DNA of 64,000 nt, from contig OX638134.1 in NCBI GenBank assembly GCA_951804985.1, forward strand, positions 2,976,001 through 3,040,000. Direction: 5' to 3'. Made by a program: the position numbers and the translations under genes. The stretch is from Dryomyza anilis (taxonomy: Eukaryota; Arthropoda; Insecta; Diptera; Dryomyzidae). Shown one piece after another: positions 10,711 to 21,238 of this stretch (positions within the stretch are counted from its first letter, which is position 1; each line of letters begins with the position of its first letter). The notes below the pieces were generated by a model. The model saw only the letters and a program-made list of their open reading frames with translations, was not told the DNA's origin and did no database searches.

Positions 10711-12095
10711 ACACAATACCATATAATATTAGTTTTTACGAAAATTTTGTCTCTTTTCTAATCTATTATAATGACATTTTTTTAACTTTATTTAATTTTA
10801 TAATTGAAATCAGTAACTTTTCTATTTGTCGCGCAAAACTATTATGTTATTTGTTAAGCGCTGCTTCCTGCTAACGAAAACTAACGTTAGAAAGTCATTG
10901 AACTTTGACAAAAAAAAATAATCTGAAAACGAAACCTTTTTCAAATATTTTTGTTTGAAAAAAAAAAAAATAAGAGGCACGTGCCTGCACAATCATCTCA
11001 GAAAGAAACCCAACCAATGAACATTTAATAGCAAATTATCAAAAGGCTATCCTGCAGAGCACCTCAAAGCCATACAGCGAACACATACGCCTGGCAACGG
11101 CACAAGCTTCACCTATTGCATTGCAGCAACTTTTCTATTAAAAATATTTTCGAAATTCCAAAGGTGTCTCAAAGAAAACACGCCGCGAACATGACGCACA
11201 AAAAGGTACCGGACGTGGCTTCAACGGCAAATTCAGTCGTCCCCAACAAAATAATAAACGTTAAATTAATTCTGAGCAGGAAGTGGTCGCCTGTCGATGC
11301 ACTACGCACTCCAACCAACCAACCACCAGTCTATGTCAATTCGCAGTTTCGTTTTCAATTTCAATTTCATTTCTCAAAGTTGCTGCCGAATGGGTTTTTC
11401 AAGTATACAGAACGCAGACGACGAAAGCCAATTTCAGCAGATTTCTTTTTAACGGCCAACTCTTTCTGCTGCGGCCCACTTAAACAGCAGCCATGGTACT
11501 TAAAAAAAAATTATAGTTTTCTGCTGCTGTTGCAGTAGAACGGTCATCGTGTCCTGGCTAATAAAGTGTCGCAGGACTCGATGTGCGTACCAGTGCCATT
11601 AAGTATTAAAGCAGTGCGACGTCGAATGGCATTTGCAATTTTTATGAAGGACGTTAGTAGTAGGAACAATGCTTGGTTTGCTATCAAATAATATAGAAAT
11701 AAATGAATTGCAACGTTAAAATTATGGCACATGATTGAAATATTGAGAAAGTACATTAAGGACGATGACATGTGCACTGAGAAAGAGTGCTAAAAAGACA
11801 GAGAAAGGTCACTTGTCAGAACAAATAAAAGCAGCTTAGATACTTATGGAACATTCTGCATGGGTTTAATAAACATTGAGATATTTATACTAGACAAATA
11901 ATAGTAAAAACGAACTACTTCAATTAAAAAATTGTATAATAAGTATAACAAAAAAAAATTAAAACTAATATAATAAAATTTTTTAATAGTAGAACTAAAA
12001 ACTAGTAACTAACATGCAATATTTTGATGAAGGAATAATTTTGTGCTTGGTTTAAAGAAATGAGTAATACTTACGATAGTTATGATCGATATCAG
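10711..12095. other. Unique DNA, no gene accepted
   Basis: The best open frame (11116-11538, 140 codons) overlaps a second frame in another phase, has no domain and ends in CTG-repeat-encoded residues, so I reject it. A palindromic GGCACGTGCC lies at 10976-10985 beside a poly-A run. Confidence 0.5.
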
Positions 12096-12443
12096 TCGAC
12101 AATAAATATCTCCAAATGTGTGAAGAAGTAATTATTCAACGAATTTAGCGTCTATTAATACTGAAAGTTACTAAAATATAATCGCCGAACAATTTACCTC
12201 AATTTGAGTACCCATGTATACGAGTACCCATTTATACGAATACCCATTTATACAAATGTACACGTGTATCGACAATAAATATCTCAAAATGTGTGAAGAA
12301 TTATTTATTCAACGAATGTAGCATCTATTAATACTGAAAGTGAATAAAATATAATCGGCGAACAATCTTCCTCAATTTGAGTACCCACTTATACGAGTAC
12401 CCATTTATACGACTACCCATTTATACAAATGTTCACGTGTATC
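12096..12443. repeat. 173-bp tandem duplication with GAGTACCCATTTATAC sub-repeats
   Basis: TCGACAATAAATATCTC at 12096 recurs at 12269. Both copies run through AACGAAT, a TAGC/TAGCG block, ATCGCCGAACAAT or ATCGGCGAACAAT, and then three 16-bp units near GAGTACCCATTTATAC. A related but shorter sequence (ATCGCTGAACAAT, TACCCATATTTACAAATGGG) lies at about 27660-27755, so this is a dispersed family. Confidence 0.8.
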
Positions 12444-12513
12444 GAAATACGAATTTTTAAGGTTATCTTAAACATTTACTATATCTGATCTATCATAAAG
12501 TAATTGTGGTTGT

Positions 12514-12818
12514 TTCCTCGGCAGCTCGATTGGTTAGTGCTTTGGACTACGAGCTGAAAGTTCTCGGGTTCGATCCCAGCGACTGTCAACATCTTTTCAT
12601 AGAAAAACATTTTTCAGTCCAATGTTACCCTTCGGCAGACAATGGCAAACCTCCGAGAGTAAACACCGCCCATACAAAGCTCTCACCCGCCGTTCAGATT
12701 CGACATTAAATTGTAGGTCCCACTACTTTGAGCACAAATATAACACGTACAGCTTAAATGGTGAGAGACTTCGACGTAAGTTCTTCAGGATTGTAGCGCC
12801 AAACTATTATTATTATTT
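12514..12818 (+). mobile_element. tRNA-derived SINE, copy 2 (diverged)
   Basis: Same body as copy 1 (ACATCTTTTCATAGAAA, then CTCACCCGCCGTTCAGATTC, then AACACGTACAGC) and the same CCAAACTATTATTATTAT 3' end. The box B at 12567-12577 is a perfect GGTTCGATCCC, but box A is disrupted by an extra base (AGCTCGATTGG). The head differs from the other copies, so it may be a sister subfamily. Confidence 0.85.
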
Positions 12819-12826
12819 AATTGGGG

Positions 12827-13524
12827 TTGTTTCGGAGTAACTCAGTGGTTAGAGCGTTGGACTGCAAACCCAAAGGTCCCGTTTTGATAGAAAACATTTA
12901 TCTATAGCACGATACCTCTCCTCAGATAATGAAAAACCTAAGAGAGTAAAACATTGCCTATGAAAAAGCTCTCACCCCGACGTTCGGGTTCGACATTGAA
13001 CTCTACACTGAAACAAATATATGTGTAAATATAGCAAAAAATTTTATCAATACAATTAATTTTTAATTGATTCATCGCCGATACGACCTTTAATTGAATT
13101 GATTAAATATTTAATTATATTAATTAATAAATTGACAGAAAATAAACAAAAAGTTACATCAATACAATTAAATATTTTGCTGAAACGACTATGAAATAAT
13201 TGTATTGATTAAATATTTAATCATCATAATTAATAAAATAACAGAAAAATACAAAAAGTTACATCAATACAATTAAATAATTTGGTTAAACGACTAATGA
13301 TTAATTGCATTAACAATCGACGTTGCTGAGCACACGACAGCGAATAAACGTCGGCAAACAAGCAAACGGTGGAATTTTTGTTTGCGCGTTGTTTGCGCGC
13401 ATATTATTCCCATTTTGTATACTCCCAACACTTTGAGTACAAAATACAACACGCACAGCTCAAATGTCGAGAGAGCTCGGCCTAGATTCTCCGAAGCTGT
13501 TGCATCAAACTATTACTTTTATTA
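12827..13524 (+). mobile_element. tRNA-derived SINE, copy 3, split by an insertion
   Basis: The 5' part (12827-13012) has box A (AACTCAGTGG) and a GGACTGCAAAC anticodon-arm relic. The B-box region is deleted between GGTCCCG and TTTTGATAGAAAAC. The 3' part resumes at about 13427 (CACTTTGAGTACAAAATACAAC) and ends near 13524. Comparison with copies 1, 4 and 5 shows that about 415 bp of foreign DNA separates the halves. Confidence 0.8.
13013..13426. mobile_element. Insertion within SINE copy 3
   Basis: A stretch of about 415 bp bracketed by TA on both sides of the SINE breakpoint, consistent with TA-target (mariner/Tc1-like) insertion. It contains a roughly 105-bp internal tandem repeat: AGTTACATCAATACAATTAA occurs at 13152 and 13257, with a partial unit before. 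I see no convincing terminal inverted repeat (CACTGAAAC on the left, no clear complement on the right), so the class is open. Confidence 0.5.
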
Positions 13525-14308
13525 GATTTAGGTTTTTTTTTAAGAAAGTAAAATAAGAATTTTCCTGAATTTGAGTGATGTAAATATGGTACAAAACTGT
13601 ACCGGTAACATGTCTCACTTTATCCGAACATGCCCATTTTAAATACCATAGAGCGTAGATATAAAGGTATTCCTAGTTCTAAGTTTCATTGTTCTTAATT
13701 TACTTGATTTTCGGTAATTCTGATTTAAACTGATAAGATAAACGAATAGACAGACAACGCAACGATTGAGATGACACTGATATTTTGAAATTGTAGGGCA
13801 GTTCGGGACTTCATCGTCATTTTTTACAAATAGGTTATTTTGAAGTAGTGATGAGCATATCGCTCATTTACTATAAGAGTTCAAAAAAGATCGAATTTGC
13901 AAAAAATTTAAAATTTAAAATTTTCAATTGACTTTCACATTGCATATGAAATGTATGGGACATCTGAAATAATATTAGCATATATTCCCTTTTCAAGCGG
14001 TGTGTAGACAAGATATGAATACGATTTTTTACAAGATGAAGCACAGAAAATTCAGCATCATTATATCAAAAATCGCGTTTTTTGAGTTATGACAATCTTG
14101 TAGTAAATGAGCAGTATGTCAAATCAAAATCCACATTGTGGTTAAACAATTTTAAATGAGTTATATTGAATCTGAACTCTTCTGTTATGCCGATCTTTAT
14201 GAAATATATATCTATAAATCTCATTTACAAAAGTATATTTTCATAATCTCAAATTTCGTTAGTTGAAGTCTCACAAGACTTTGTTTTTCAGGCTCACATT
14301 ACTCTATT
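13525..14308. other. Unique DNA, nothing recognised
   Basis: No gene or repeat structure that I can support. Short frames lack domains. Confidence 0.5.
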
Positions 14309-14715
14309 CCCTAGTAGACATTTTGGTAGGGCCATGGTCATGAAGTGATCATGTCATTATTTGAGATGATCGGGATATGACGAGGCCCATAATGTCCTTG
14401 TAACGCAGTGTCCCGATCATGTATTGACCTCAGGCCCCATTTTAATATTTACCCGACATTTGCCTTGTCTGAGCCCGAGCATAATAGGGTTTCTCTCATT
14501 AATCTCGATCATTGACTGATGCTAATTTCGTTATGAGGAACAAGTAATGTAGCTATGATCGGGAACATTGACTGTTTAGATAATGTAAACCCTGCAATGG
14601 TAAGCATGATAAGGGCATGCAAAGGCAATGATCATATTTTCTCTAATAGGGCTTACCCAACGTAAACCTGATCTGATCATTTCCCGATGGCGCATCGGGT
14701 AAATTTCTACTAGGG
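14309..14715. mobile_element. MITE-like element with CCCTAGTAG ends
   Basis: 407 bp. The left end is CCCTAGTAGACATTT and the right end is the complement of CCCTAGTAGAAATTT. The interior is unusually rich in GATCATG/CATGATC and TGATCGGG/CCCGATCA words in both orientations, which look like subterminal transposase-binding repeats. It lies directly against palindromic family P copy A. No coding sequence is present. The superfamily and target duplication could not be fixed. Confidence 0.65.
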
Positions 14716-14724
14716 TTAAAAACT

Positions 14725-16662
14725 CGACACGGAAAAAAATGTACATGATATTGATGAATTCCGTGCTTCAAACTATGATTTATTGTATTGAAGAACCATT
14801 AATAATATTAATGACTAACGCCATCAATGTTATGAATGCCATCATAAATATGAAGAACGCTTGGTATTTGTCGAAAAAGTGTTCTTCAATATGATGAACT
14901 GTATTAACGAACCAAAATATAAAATACAACTCATTAACCCAAATTTCTATCAAAATATTTTTTTTCGTTCATTTTTTGTCCTACTTCTCAGTTCTCAAGT
15001 AGTTCTAGTATGTTATTTCTTGTATAATGCTCGCTCGACATGCATCAATTAGTAAAATATTTTAAAATATATTTATTTATAATTACAACTTTTTATTAAT
15101 AAAAAGTTATATTTAAAAAAAAAAAATTTTTTTGCTCAACAATTTTTTTATTACATTTTTTTTTATTAAAAAACAAAAAAAAATGTCTAAATTTTTTTAT
15201 CCAAAAATTTTTTGTTGGACAATTTTTGTTGGACAATTTTTTTTCGGAAATTTTTTTTTCGAAACAATTTTTTTTCCGAATTTTTTTTTCGGATAATTAA
15301 TTTTACTGTTATTTTTTAAATAAAATTTTTACAACACTTTTTTTCGAATTATTTTATTATTTTTTTTTTTTTGTTGAAAAAATATTATGAACAAATTCTT
15401 CAATATCACAATTCAAATTCATTGTCATTTAATGAACGGTGGTATCAATATGATGAATCTGGTAGTTGGTGAAAAAGTTCATAATATTTATGAATAAATT
15501 CAGGGATCCGTACGATATGTCATAAAATAAAATGTCGAAACCTAAAAATGTCGAAATTTTAAAAGCCTTAAAATGCCGAAATAATGTTTGGCCGAAACAA
15601 AAAATGACGAAAAAATATTTTAAAGCTAGAAATGTCGAAAAAAATTGAAAATAAATAAATTTTTTTTTATAGGACCAAAAAATGTCGAAAATTAAAATGT
15701 CGAAAAATCAAAATGTTGAAATACAAATCTTATTTGAGCCACACCAAATCGATAGGGGTGGTAACTCACCTTCTGCAATATCAATGGAATTTTGGGTTTC
15801 GCAATATGCATTATTTCCAGAGATAATGATATTGTTTAAAGTTAGAAAGATCACTTTTTGTATGGTGCTTCATATGCATCATCTATTGATGCTAGTAACT
15901 CCGTTAATGTGGCTAACGATCATTATCCCTGCACTTCAGATTTCAAGTACTTAATTCAAAATTTTTCAAAATAAATGTTCGTGCCAAATTTCAAGATGGT
16001 ATTTTGATGGCATAATACGCCTTCAAATTAAATTAATATTTTTATAATAGTGTTTATAGTTTTAAATTAATATTTGCAGCTTATGGTATGTTCTCACCCC
16101 ACCTGATTCCCATCGTGGCGGAAATATGAATCTTCGTACGAATACAAATTTTTAACTACTCTAGGATCCATGCGGAATGGAACATATTCGGACATTTTCG
16201 CCCTGAATTCCATTAAGCACGGATCCTAAAGTAGCGAAGTAGCGAAACGACCGGACTCAGAATTTTGGTATCTGTGTTACGAATATGTTATTTTTAAAAT
16301 CTTTATCTTCTTATTTTATTATATTTATTTAAATTTGTTGCTTACTAAAATATTAGTCTTACACAAGAATCGCTATTTTTGTTATTATGCATTTATTTCG
16401 ACATTTTTTCTGTTAAAAATTATTTCGGCATTTTATATTTCGACATATTTAGTTTTCGACATTCTATTTTTCAACATTTTAGTTTTCAACATTTTTTTTT
16501 TCGACATTTTTGCTATCGACATTTTTGTTTTCGACATTTTTAGGTTTCGGCATTTTTATTTTCTACATTTTTGTCTTCGGTATTTTTAGTTTCGATATTT
16601 TAAATTTCGACTTATCGTACCAGACCCATAAATTCATCATATTGAATATTTTTTTTCTCTGC
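14725..16662 (+). mobile_element. Palindrome-rich element, family P, copy A (with nested foldback)
   Basis: The left end is ACACGGAAAAAAATGTACAT; the right end, CATATTGAATATTTTTTTTC, lies beyond the nested insertion. The element carries many copies of TTCAATATGATGAA and its complement, a run of (T)nCG(A)n stretches, and the 22-bp perfect palindrome centred on TTATTAATAA at 15087-15108. Copies B (19.9 kb), C (28.8 kb) and D (62.4 kb) share blocks in the same order. There is no protein-coding frame. It is a non-autonomous element interrupted at 15503-16627. Confidence 0.75.
15503..16627. mobile_element. Foldback-type element FB1 with 9-bp target duplication
   Basis: 1125 bp. The ends are GGGATCCGTACGATA and the complement of GGGTCTGGTACGATA. 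Long inverted arms (about 15503-15745 and 16385-16627) are made of short repeats of AAAATGTCGAAA against TTTCGACATTTT. A perfect 9-bp direct repeat ATAAATTCA flanks it (15494-15502 and 16628-16636). Removing the element and one ATAAATTCA restores the sequence seen in family P copy C. Internally repetitive arms and 9-bp duplications are hallmarks of Drosophila foldback (FB) elements. Confidence 0.85.
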
Positions 16663-16711
16663 ATCTCATCAACTCCTTCTGCAATTTTTTGATATTTATG
16701 GATTTTGAATG

Positions 16712-17199
16712 GGAACAACACAAAATCCACATGCAAAAAATCCATTTGGCACAAAATTTACCTTTTCACAAAATTCTGAATTCTAAAAATCCATCTATAT
16801 AAAATCCACCCAAGCAAAATCAAATTTTATATATTAAACTGATACAAAATCCACCTAATATTTGGTACAACGTAAGGGCAAAATTGAAGCCCTTATGTAT
16901 TTGATATTCCTGAAGGATCTAATTTCGACGAAATATTATTTTAGAAACAATATCTGCATCAAAGATTTTGTCCGAGTCCTCATGTTGGATGATTGATGTT
17001 ACTTTTTCTTGGTTCTTTCCGACGATTCGTGGCACAAGTTATTCCCTGTTTTGCCTTATGAGTAATAAAGACGTTTTCTTAAAATATTGTTAATATTAAA
17101 GTACAAAATCCGCCAGATAGGTGGATTTTCTAAAGGTGGATTTTGTACCGGTTACTTTTGTATGTTGGATTTTATATAGTGGATTTCATACCCAACCCC
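16712..17199. mobile_element. Foldback-like element FB2 (AAAATCCACC arms)
   Basis: The left arm (16712-16860) repeats AAAATCCAC/AAAATCCATC. The right arm (about 17100-17199) carries the complement, GGTGGATTTT. The ends resemble each other weakly (GGAACAACACAAAATCC against GTTGGGTATGAAATCC). Possible 9-bp flanks are TTTTGAATG (16703-16711) and CTTCGAATG (17200-17208), 7 of 9 matching. The arms are shorter and more decayed than in FB1. Confidence 0.5.
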
Positions 17200-17313
17200 C
17201 TTCGAATGTGTCTTATCTTTGATGAAATCTTTATATATACTGGGCCTATTTTGTTTTATAAATATCTGGAGTCCAGCGAGACTTTGTTAACAATCTGTAC
17301 ACCTCAATACATA

Positions 17314-17543
17314 CACTCAGAAAAAACATACCATAAAATTATTGGTTTTTACTATTAAAATTAGTCAATAGGACATTTGTCCGATAAACTATTAACTGAA
17401 TCGGTGAATCCTATTAAATACTAAAAAATACTATAACATTTATTTGAGTTTGTATGAAAATAATTATTATTTGTATACTATTAAATCTATAACTGTCCTA
17501 TTGACAAATTTTAATGGGATTTTAAGAGTTTTTTTTCTGAGTG
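17314..17543. mobile_element. MITE with CACTCAGAAAAAA ends, TA target site
   Basis: 230 bp, starting CACTCAGAAAAAA and ending TTTTTTCTGAGTG, with TA on each side (17312-17313, 17544-17545). That is the target preference of mariner/Tc1-type transposases. The interior shares CTATTGAC, AATTTTAATGGGATTT and TACTAAAAAATACTA blocks with the copy inside the SINE at 20.8 kb. It is non-coding. Confidence 0.8.
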
Positions 17544-17545
17544 TA

Positions 17546-19369
17546 GATCTGCATACCGCAATATATATTAACCAAATATTTAAAAATTCTATCTTTGAGT
17601 TTATCTAGTGATTTTGAATGAATAAATCGAATCTTGTCTCAACTAAAAATATAAAATTTCTAAAAATTTCACAAATTTATTAAAAAAAAATTATTATTAA
17701 AAACTTAAAAATTAAATCCTTAAATAAAATATTAATATTTTCTTTTTATTAAAATATAAAAAATAATAGAAAATTTAATAATTCTACTATAAATATTTGT
17801 CCTTGCTTAAATTTTAACTGCACACTTCCATGAGCTCCCCCAAATCTTCATCTCCACCTTCTGTTTCCAGAACATTTTGCACTTATTGTCGCTGCAATTT
17901 ATTTGCTTTTTGTAATTCAACAAAGAAAGTCAAGCCAACGCAAGCGTGGAGCCAATTTGAGCAGAATCTGACGTAGATCCTGGCAACGCGTTGCCGTATG
18001 CACTTTATTATCCTTTGAAATGATAAACCGCAGAATGTAAATTTAAGCAACACACACACAGCTACACTGAGACCAACACACAGACACAGACAGACGGACA
18101 AATACGAATACACGCAAAGTCAAACACATACTCCGTACAACGAAGATACAACACAGACACAGAGCAAAAACAACAAGAAACACATAAAACCAAACAAATG
18201 TCAGTTGCAGTTGTCAATGGCAAACAACAACTACAACAACAAGTACAACTTCTGGGATTTATAAAAAGGCAGCACATTTTGGTAGGGTTGCCAACAGCAA
18301 CCTTTGCCCGCGACTAGCAGCAGCAATCATTAAACGAGCAGCAGCTGCAGCGACGATGCTGTTGTTGCCATGGCAAATAATTTTTGTGCGCGCAGCTCAC
18401 ATGCGAAAAATGGGATTTTTTTGTATGTTTTATTTTATAATAATTTGCGCATTTTTATTTAATTTTAAGTAATTTTTAAGAAACTTTTATTTGATAAATT
18501 TTGAAATTATGAGAAGTCTGTATGTCCCAAAGAAAGATATTTTTATTTTCCTCCTCGTAAGAATTGAACATTTAAAATTTAACATATCGAAAAGTATTTA
18601 AATAATTGGAAAATGTTTCATACAGTCTGTTAATACTGAATTTTACGCCCCCAAAGTTGGCACATTTTATGCTAAATTTCTGGGCTCTAATTTCCTATAT
18701 CAATTTTTATAATCGGTTGACGGTGGCCTGAGAAATCTCTTCTCCAACTTAAATTGCTTATATCACGGTAAATACGAGTCGTAGACCCCTCATTAGTTTT
18801 TGGTAAAAGTAATATTATTTATATTAAAAAAATCATATTTTTGTCTATAGTACTAACTAATTTCAAATATTTTATAAAAAATACTGAACAATAAAAGTTC
18901 TTTTTATACAGAAAATATTATAATAAACGATTTCTTAGATCGCAGAAAATATGAAATAAGCTATGGTGGGAGGGGGGAATATCTTGTAGTATTCCATCGG
19001 TAGCTGGTGCTGGGAACATTGCAGCTAAAGGTAAAAATGTGAAATTGCAAATTAAGATGCTGTCAAAGTTAATAAACAAAATTCTCTGCTGGATTCAAGA
19101 ACCAATCAACTGTGAGGCAATGCCGTGAGTTACTTTTGTCGCAGAACTGTCCGAAGCAACTCAAAACCGTCGACCTTCCTGTAGAGATGTAAGATGAAAG
19201 CATCAAGTACAAAGTAGAAAATAAGAAGTATTTTCTTGAAGTTGAGTTGGGTAGATTGATGTAGCAGCGAAGAACGTTTTATACTCCAGAGCATTGTGAC
19301 ATGAGCTTTTTGCTGTTTTATTACTGAGAAAGCAATATTATTTCTGAATTAAAACAAATATTTTTTGCT

Positions 19370-19371
<2 letters not shown>
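17546..19371. other. Unique DNA, CA-rich microsatellite, no gene
   Basis: 17580-17820 is extremely A+T-rich. 18047-18185 holds a degenerate CA/GACA microsatellite and 18300-18350 CAG-type repeats. Short minus-strand frames across the CA tract are low complexity. 18420-19371 shows no structure that I can support. Confidence 0.5.
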
Positions 19372-19431
<60 letters not shown>

Positions 19432-19434
19432 TAA
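19372..19434. repeat. (TA)n microsatellite
   Basis: About 53 bp of uninterrupted TA followed by ACATATATA. It immediately precedes the 220-bp-period duplication. Long TA tracts can extrude cruciforms and are common breakpoints. Confidence 0.9.
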
Positions 19435-19461
19435 TTTTTTTGATTTGTTATTGTCTTGCAT

Positions 19462-19892
19462 ACGTTTTTGATAATGAAAAAGTTTTCTAAAATATTAGAA
19501 GTATCATCAACGATATAGGGAATCCTGGGGTAAAGTGGGACATGTGGTAATGTGGGAAATTGCAATTTTTGGACATGCTTTTGTACTTATAAAAATAAAA
19601 ACAATTATCAAAGTGCTTCTTAATATGGCATCAACTTATTATAATTACAACTTTTTATTAATAAAAAGTTATAATGTTATAACGTTTTTGATAATGAAAA
19701 AGTTTTCTAAAATATTAGAAGTATCATCAACGATATAGGGAATCCTGGGGTAAAGTGGGACATGTGGTAATGTGGGAAATTGCAATTTTTGGACATGCTT
19801 TTGTACTTATAAAAATAAAAACAATTATCAAAGTGCTTCTTAATATGGCATCAACTTATTATAATTACAACTTTTTATTAATAAAAAGTTAT
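19462..19892. repeat. Perfect 220-bp-period tandem duplication
   Basis: ACGTTTTTGATAATG at 19462 recurs at 19682. The following roughly 210 bp are identical by eye in both copies, including the GGGGTAAAGTGGGACATG block and the 22-bp palindrome at 19649-19670 and 19869-19890. Part of the unit (GAAGTATCATCAACG to ATGGCATCAACT) occurs a third time at 22470-22608, where the palindrome is absent. A recent duplication, an active gene-conversion tract and an assembly artefact are all possible. Confidence 0.85.
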
Positions 19893-20510
19893 ATTTATAA
19901 AAAATATATTTTTTAAAAAAACTCTTTTTTTTTCGAAAAAAAAATTTTTTCGAACAAAAAAAAATTGTTCGAAAAAATTTTTTTTTTTCGAAAAACAAAT
20001 TTTGTTCGAAAAAAAAATTATTAGAAAAAAAAAATTTTTTTTTCAAAAATATATTTTTTTATAAATATAACTTTTTATTAATAAAAAGTAGTAATTATAA
20101 TAAATATATTATAAAACATTTTACTAATTTATGTTTGTCGAGCAAGCATTACATAAGAAGTAACATACAAGAACTACTTGAGAACTGAGAAGTACGGCAA
20201 AAATGAACGAAAAAAAAAATATGTTGATAGATAGTTGGTTTAATGAAGAGCGTTCTTCAATATGATGAACATATATGTTGTATTTTATATTTTGGTTCAT
20301 TAATATGATGAAACGTATTCTTCACATACATTTCATCATATTGAAGAACACATTTTCGACAGTTACCAAGCATTCTTCATATTTATGATAGCATTCATAA
20401 CATTGATGGCGTTAGTCATTAATATTATGAATGGTTCTTCAATACAATAAATCATAGTTTGAAGCACGGAATTCATCAATATGATGTACATTTTCGACTC
20501 GGGAGTTCAT
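19859..20510 (-). mobile_element. Palindrome-rich element, family P, copy B
   Basis: Reverse orientation relative to copy A. It opens with an inverted repeat (arms of about 56 bp, 19859-19914 and about 20046-20100), each arm carrying the 20-22 bp palindrome, around a core of AAAAAATTTTTTCG stretches. It then runs through GTCGAGCAAGCATTAC, TTCTTCAATATGATGAAC and GTTTGAAGCACGGAATTC to CATCAATATGATGTACATTTT. The left third found in copy A (AATCTGGTAGTTGG) is missing, so this copy is truncated. Confidence 0.75.
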
Positions 20511-20544
20511 AATGATCAAGAATACTTTGCCTATCGGCTATACT

Positions 20545-20615
20545 TCCTTCTAGGTGTTACAAAGGATGTACCAAACTGAAGATACCCTTTCACTCTTAAT
20601 GTAGAAGATATGAAA
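20545..20615 (+). repeat. 3' end of a dispersed repeat (ATACCCTTTCACTC type)
   Basis: GGTGTTACAAAGGATGTACC, then AAACTGAAG and ATACCCTTTCACTCTTAATG match the end of the repeat at 27.83-28.14 kb (GTGTTACAAACGGCGTACC, ATACCCTTTCACTCTTAGTG). Only the last 70 bp or so is present, so it is 5'-truncated or broken. Confidence 0.6.
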
Positions 20616-20706
20616 AAAACTACTATACAATAGAAATGTTCTCATATATAATGGATTATACGCATAAATTTGCAAAAATTAATCATTATAACCAGCAATC
20701 ATGATT

Positions 20707-21238
20707 GTAGCCGTGGTAGCTCAGTGGTTAGTGCGTTGGATTGCAAGCCGAAAGGTTCCCAGTTCAAGCCAGGACTGGAGCTAACAACATCTTTTCATAG
20801 AAACATTTTACTTTACCGCGCTATCTCTCGTCAGTAAATGGCAAACTCTCAGAAAAAAATACTATATAAATAATAGTTTTTTACTATTAAAAATAATCAA
20901 AAGGATAAATTATTATTTTAATCGGAAAATATCATTAAATACTAGAAAATACCATGACATTGTCATCGAGTTTATATGAAAAGATTTTTTTTTGTATACC
21001 ATTAAATCAATAATTGTCCTATTGACCAATTTTAATGGGATTTGAGGGATTTTTTTTCTGGGTGAACATACGAGAGTAAAACATTGCCTACGAAATGCTT
21101 TCACCCGCCGTTCGGATTCTGCAATAAACTGTAGGTCCCACCACTATGAGTACAAATATAACACGCACAGCTCAAAATGGTGAGAGAGCTCGGCCTAAGT
21201 TCTTCTAGGACTGTAGTGCCAAACTATTATTATATATT
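20707..21238 (+). mobile_element. tRNA-derived SINE, copy 4, split by a MITE
   Basis: Head GTAGCCGTGGTAGCTCAGTG with box A intact, GGATTGCAAGCC anticodon-arm relic and AGTTCAAGCCA box B. The body is colinear with copy 1 up to TCAGTAAATGGCAAAC. After the inserted element it resumes at ACATACGAGAGTAAAAC and ends AAACTATTATTATAT. Apart from the insertion it is close to full length (about 310 bp). Confidence 0.9.
20846..21064. mobile_element. MITE copy nested in SINE copy 4
   Basis: 219 bp, with ends CTCTCAGAAAAAA and TTTTTTCTGGGTG. The interior is colinear with the 230-bp MITE at 17314-17543. The empty site is known from four other SINE copies. The flanks overlap by AA rather than the expected TA, which may be mutation in the duplicated dinucleotide. 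Its insertion postdates the SINE. Confidence 0.8.

Noticed and set aside
11116..11538. A 140-codon open frame
   Set aside because: Overlapped by another frame, with no domain; its C-terminus is translated microsatellite.
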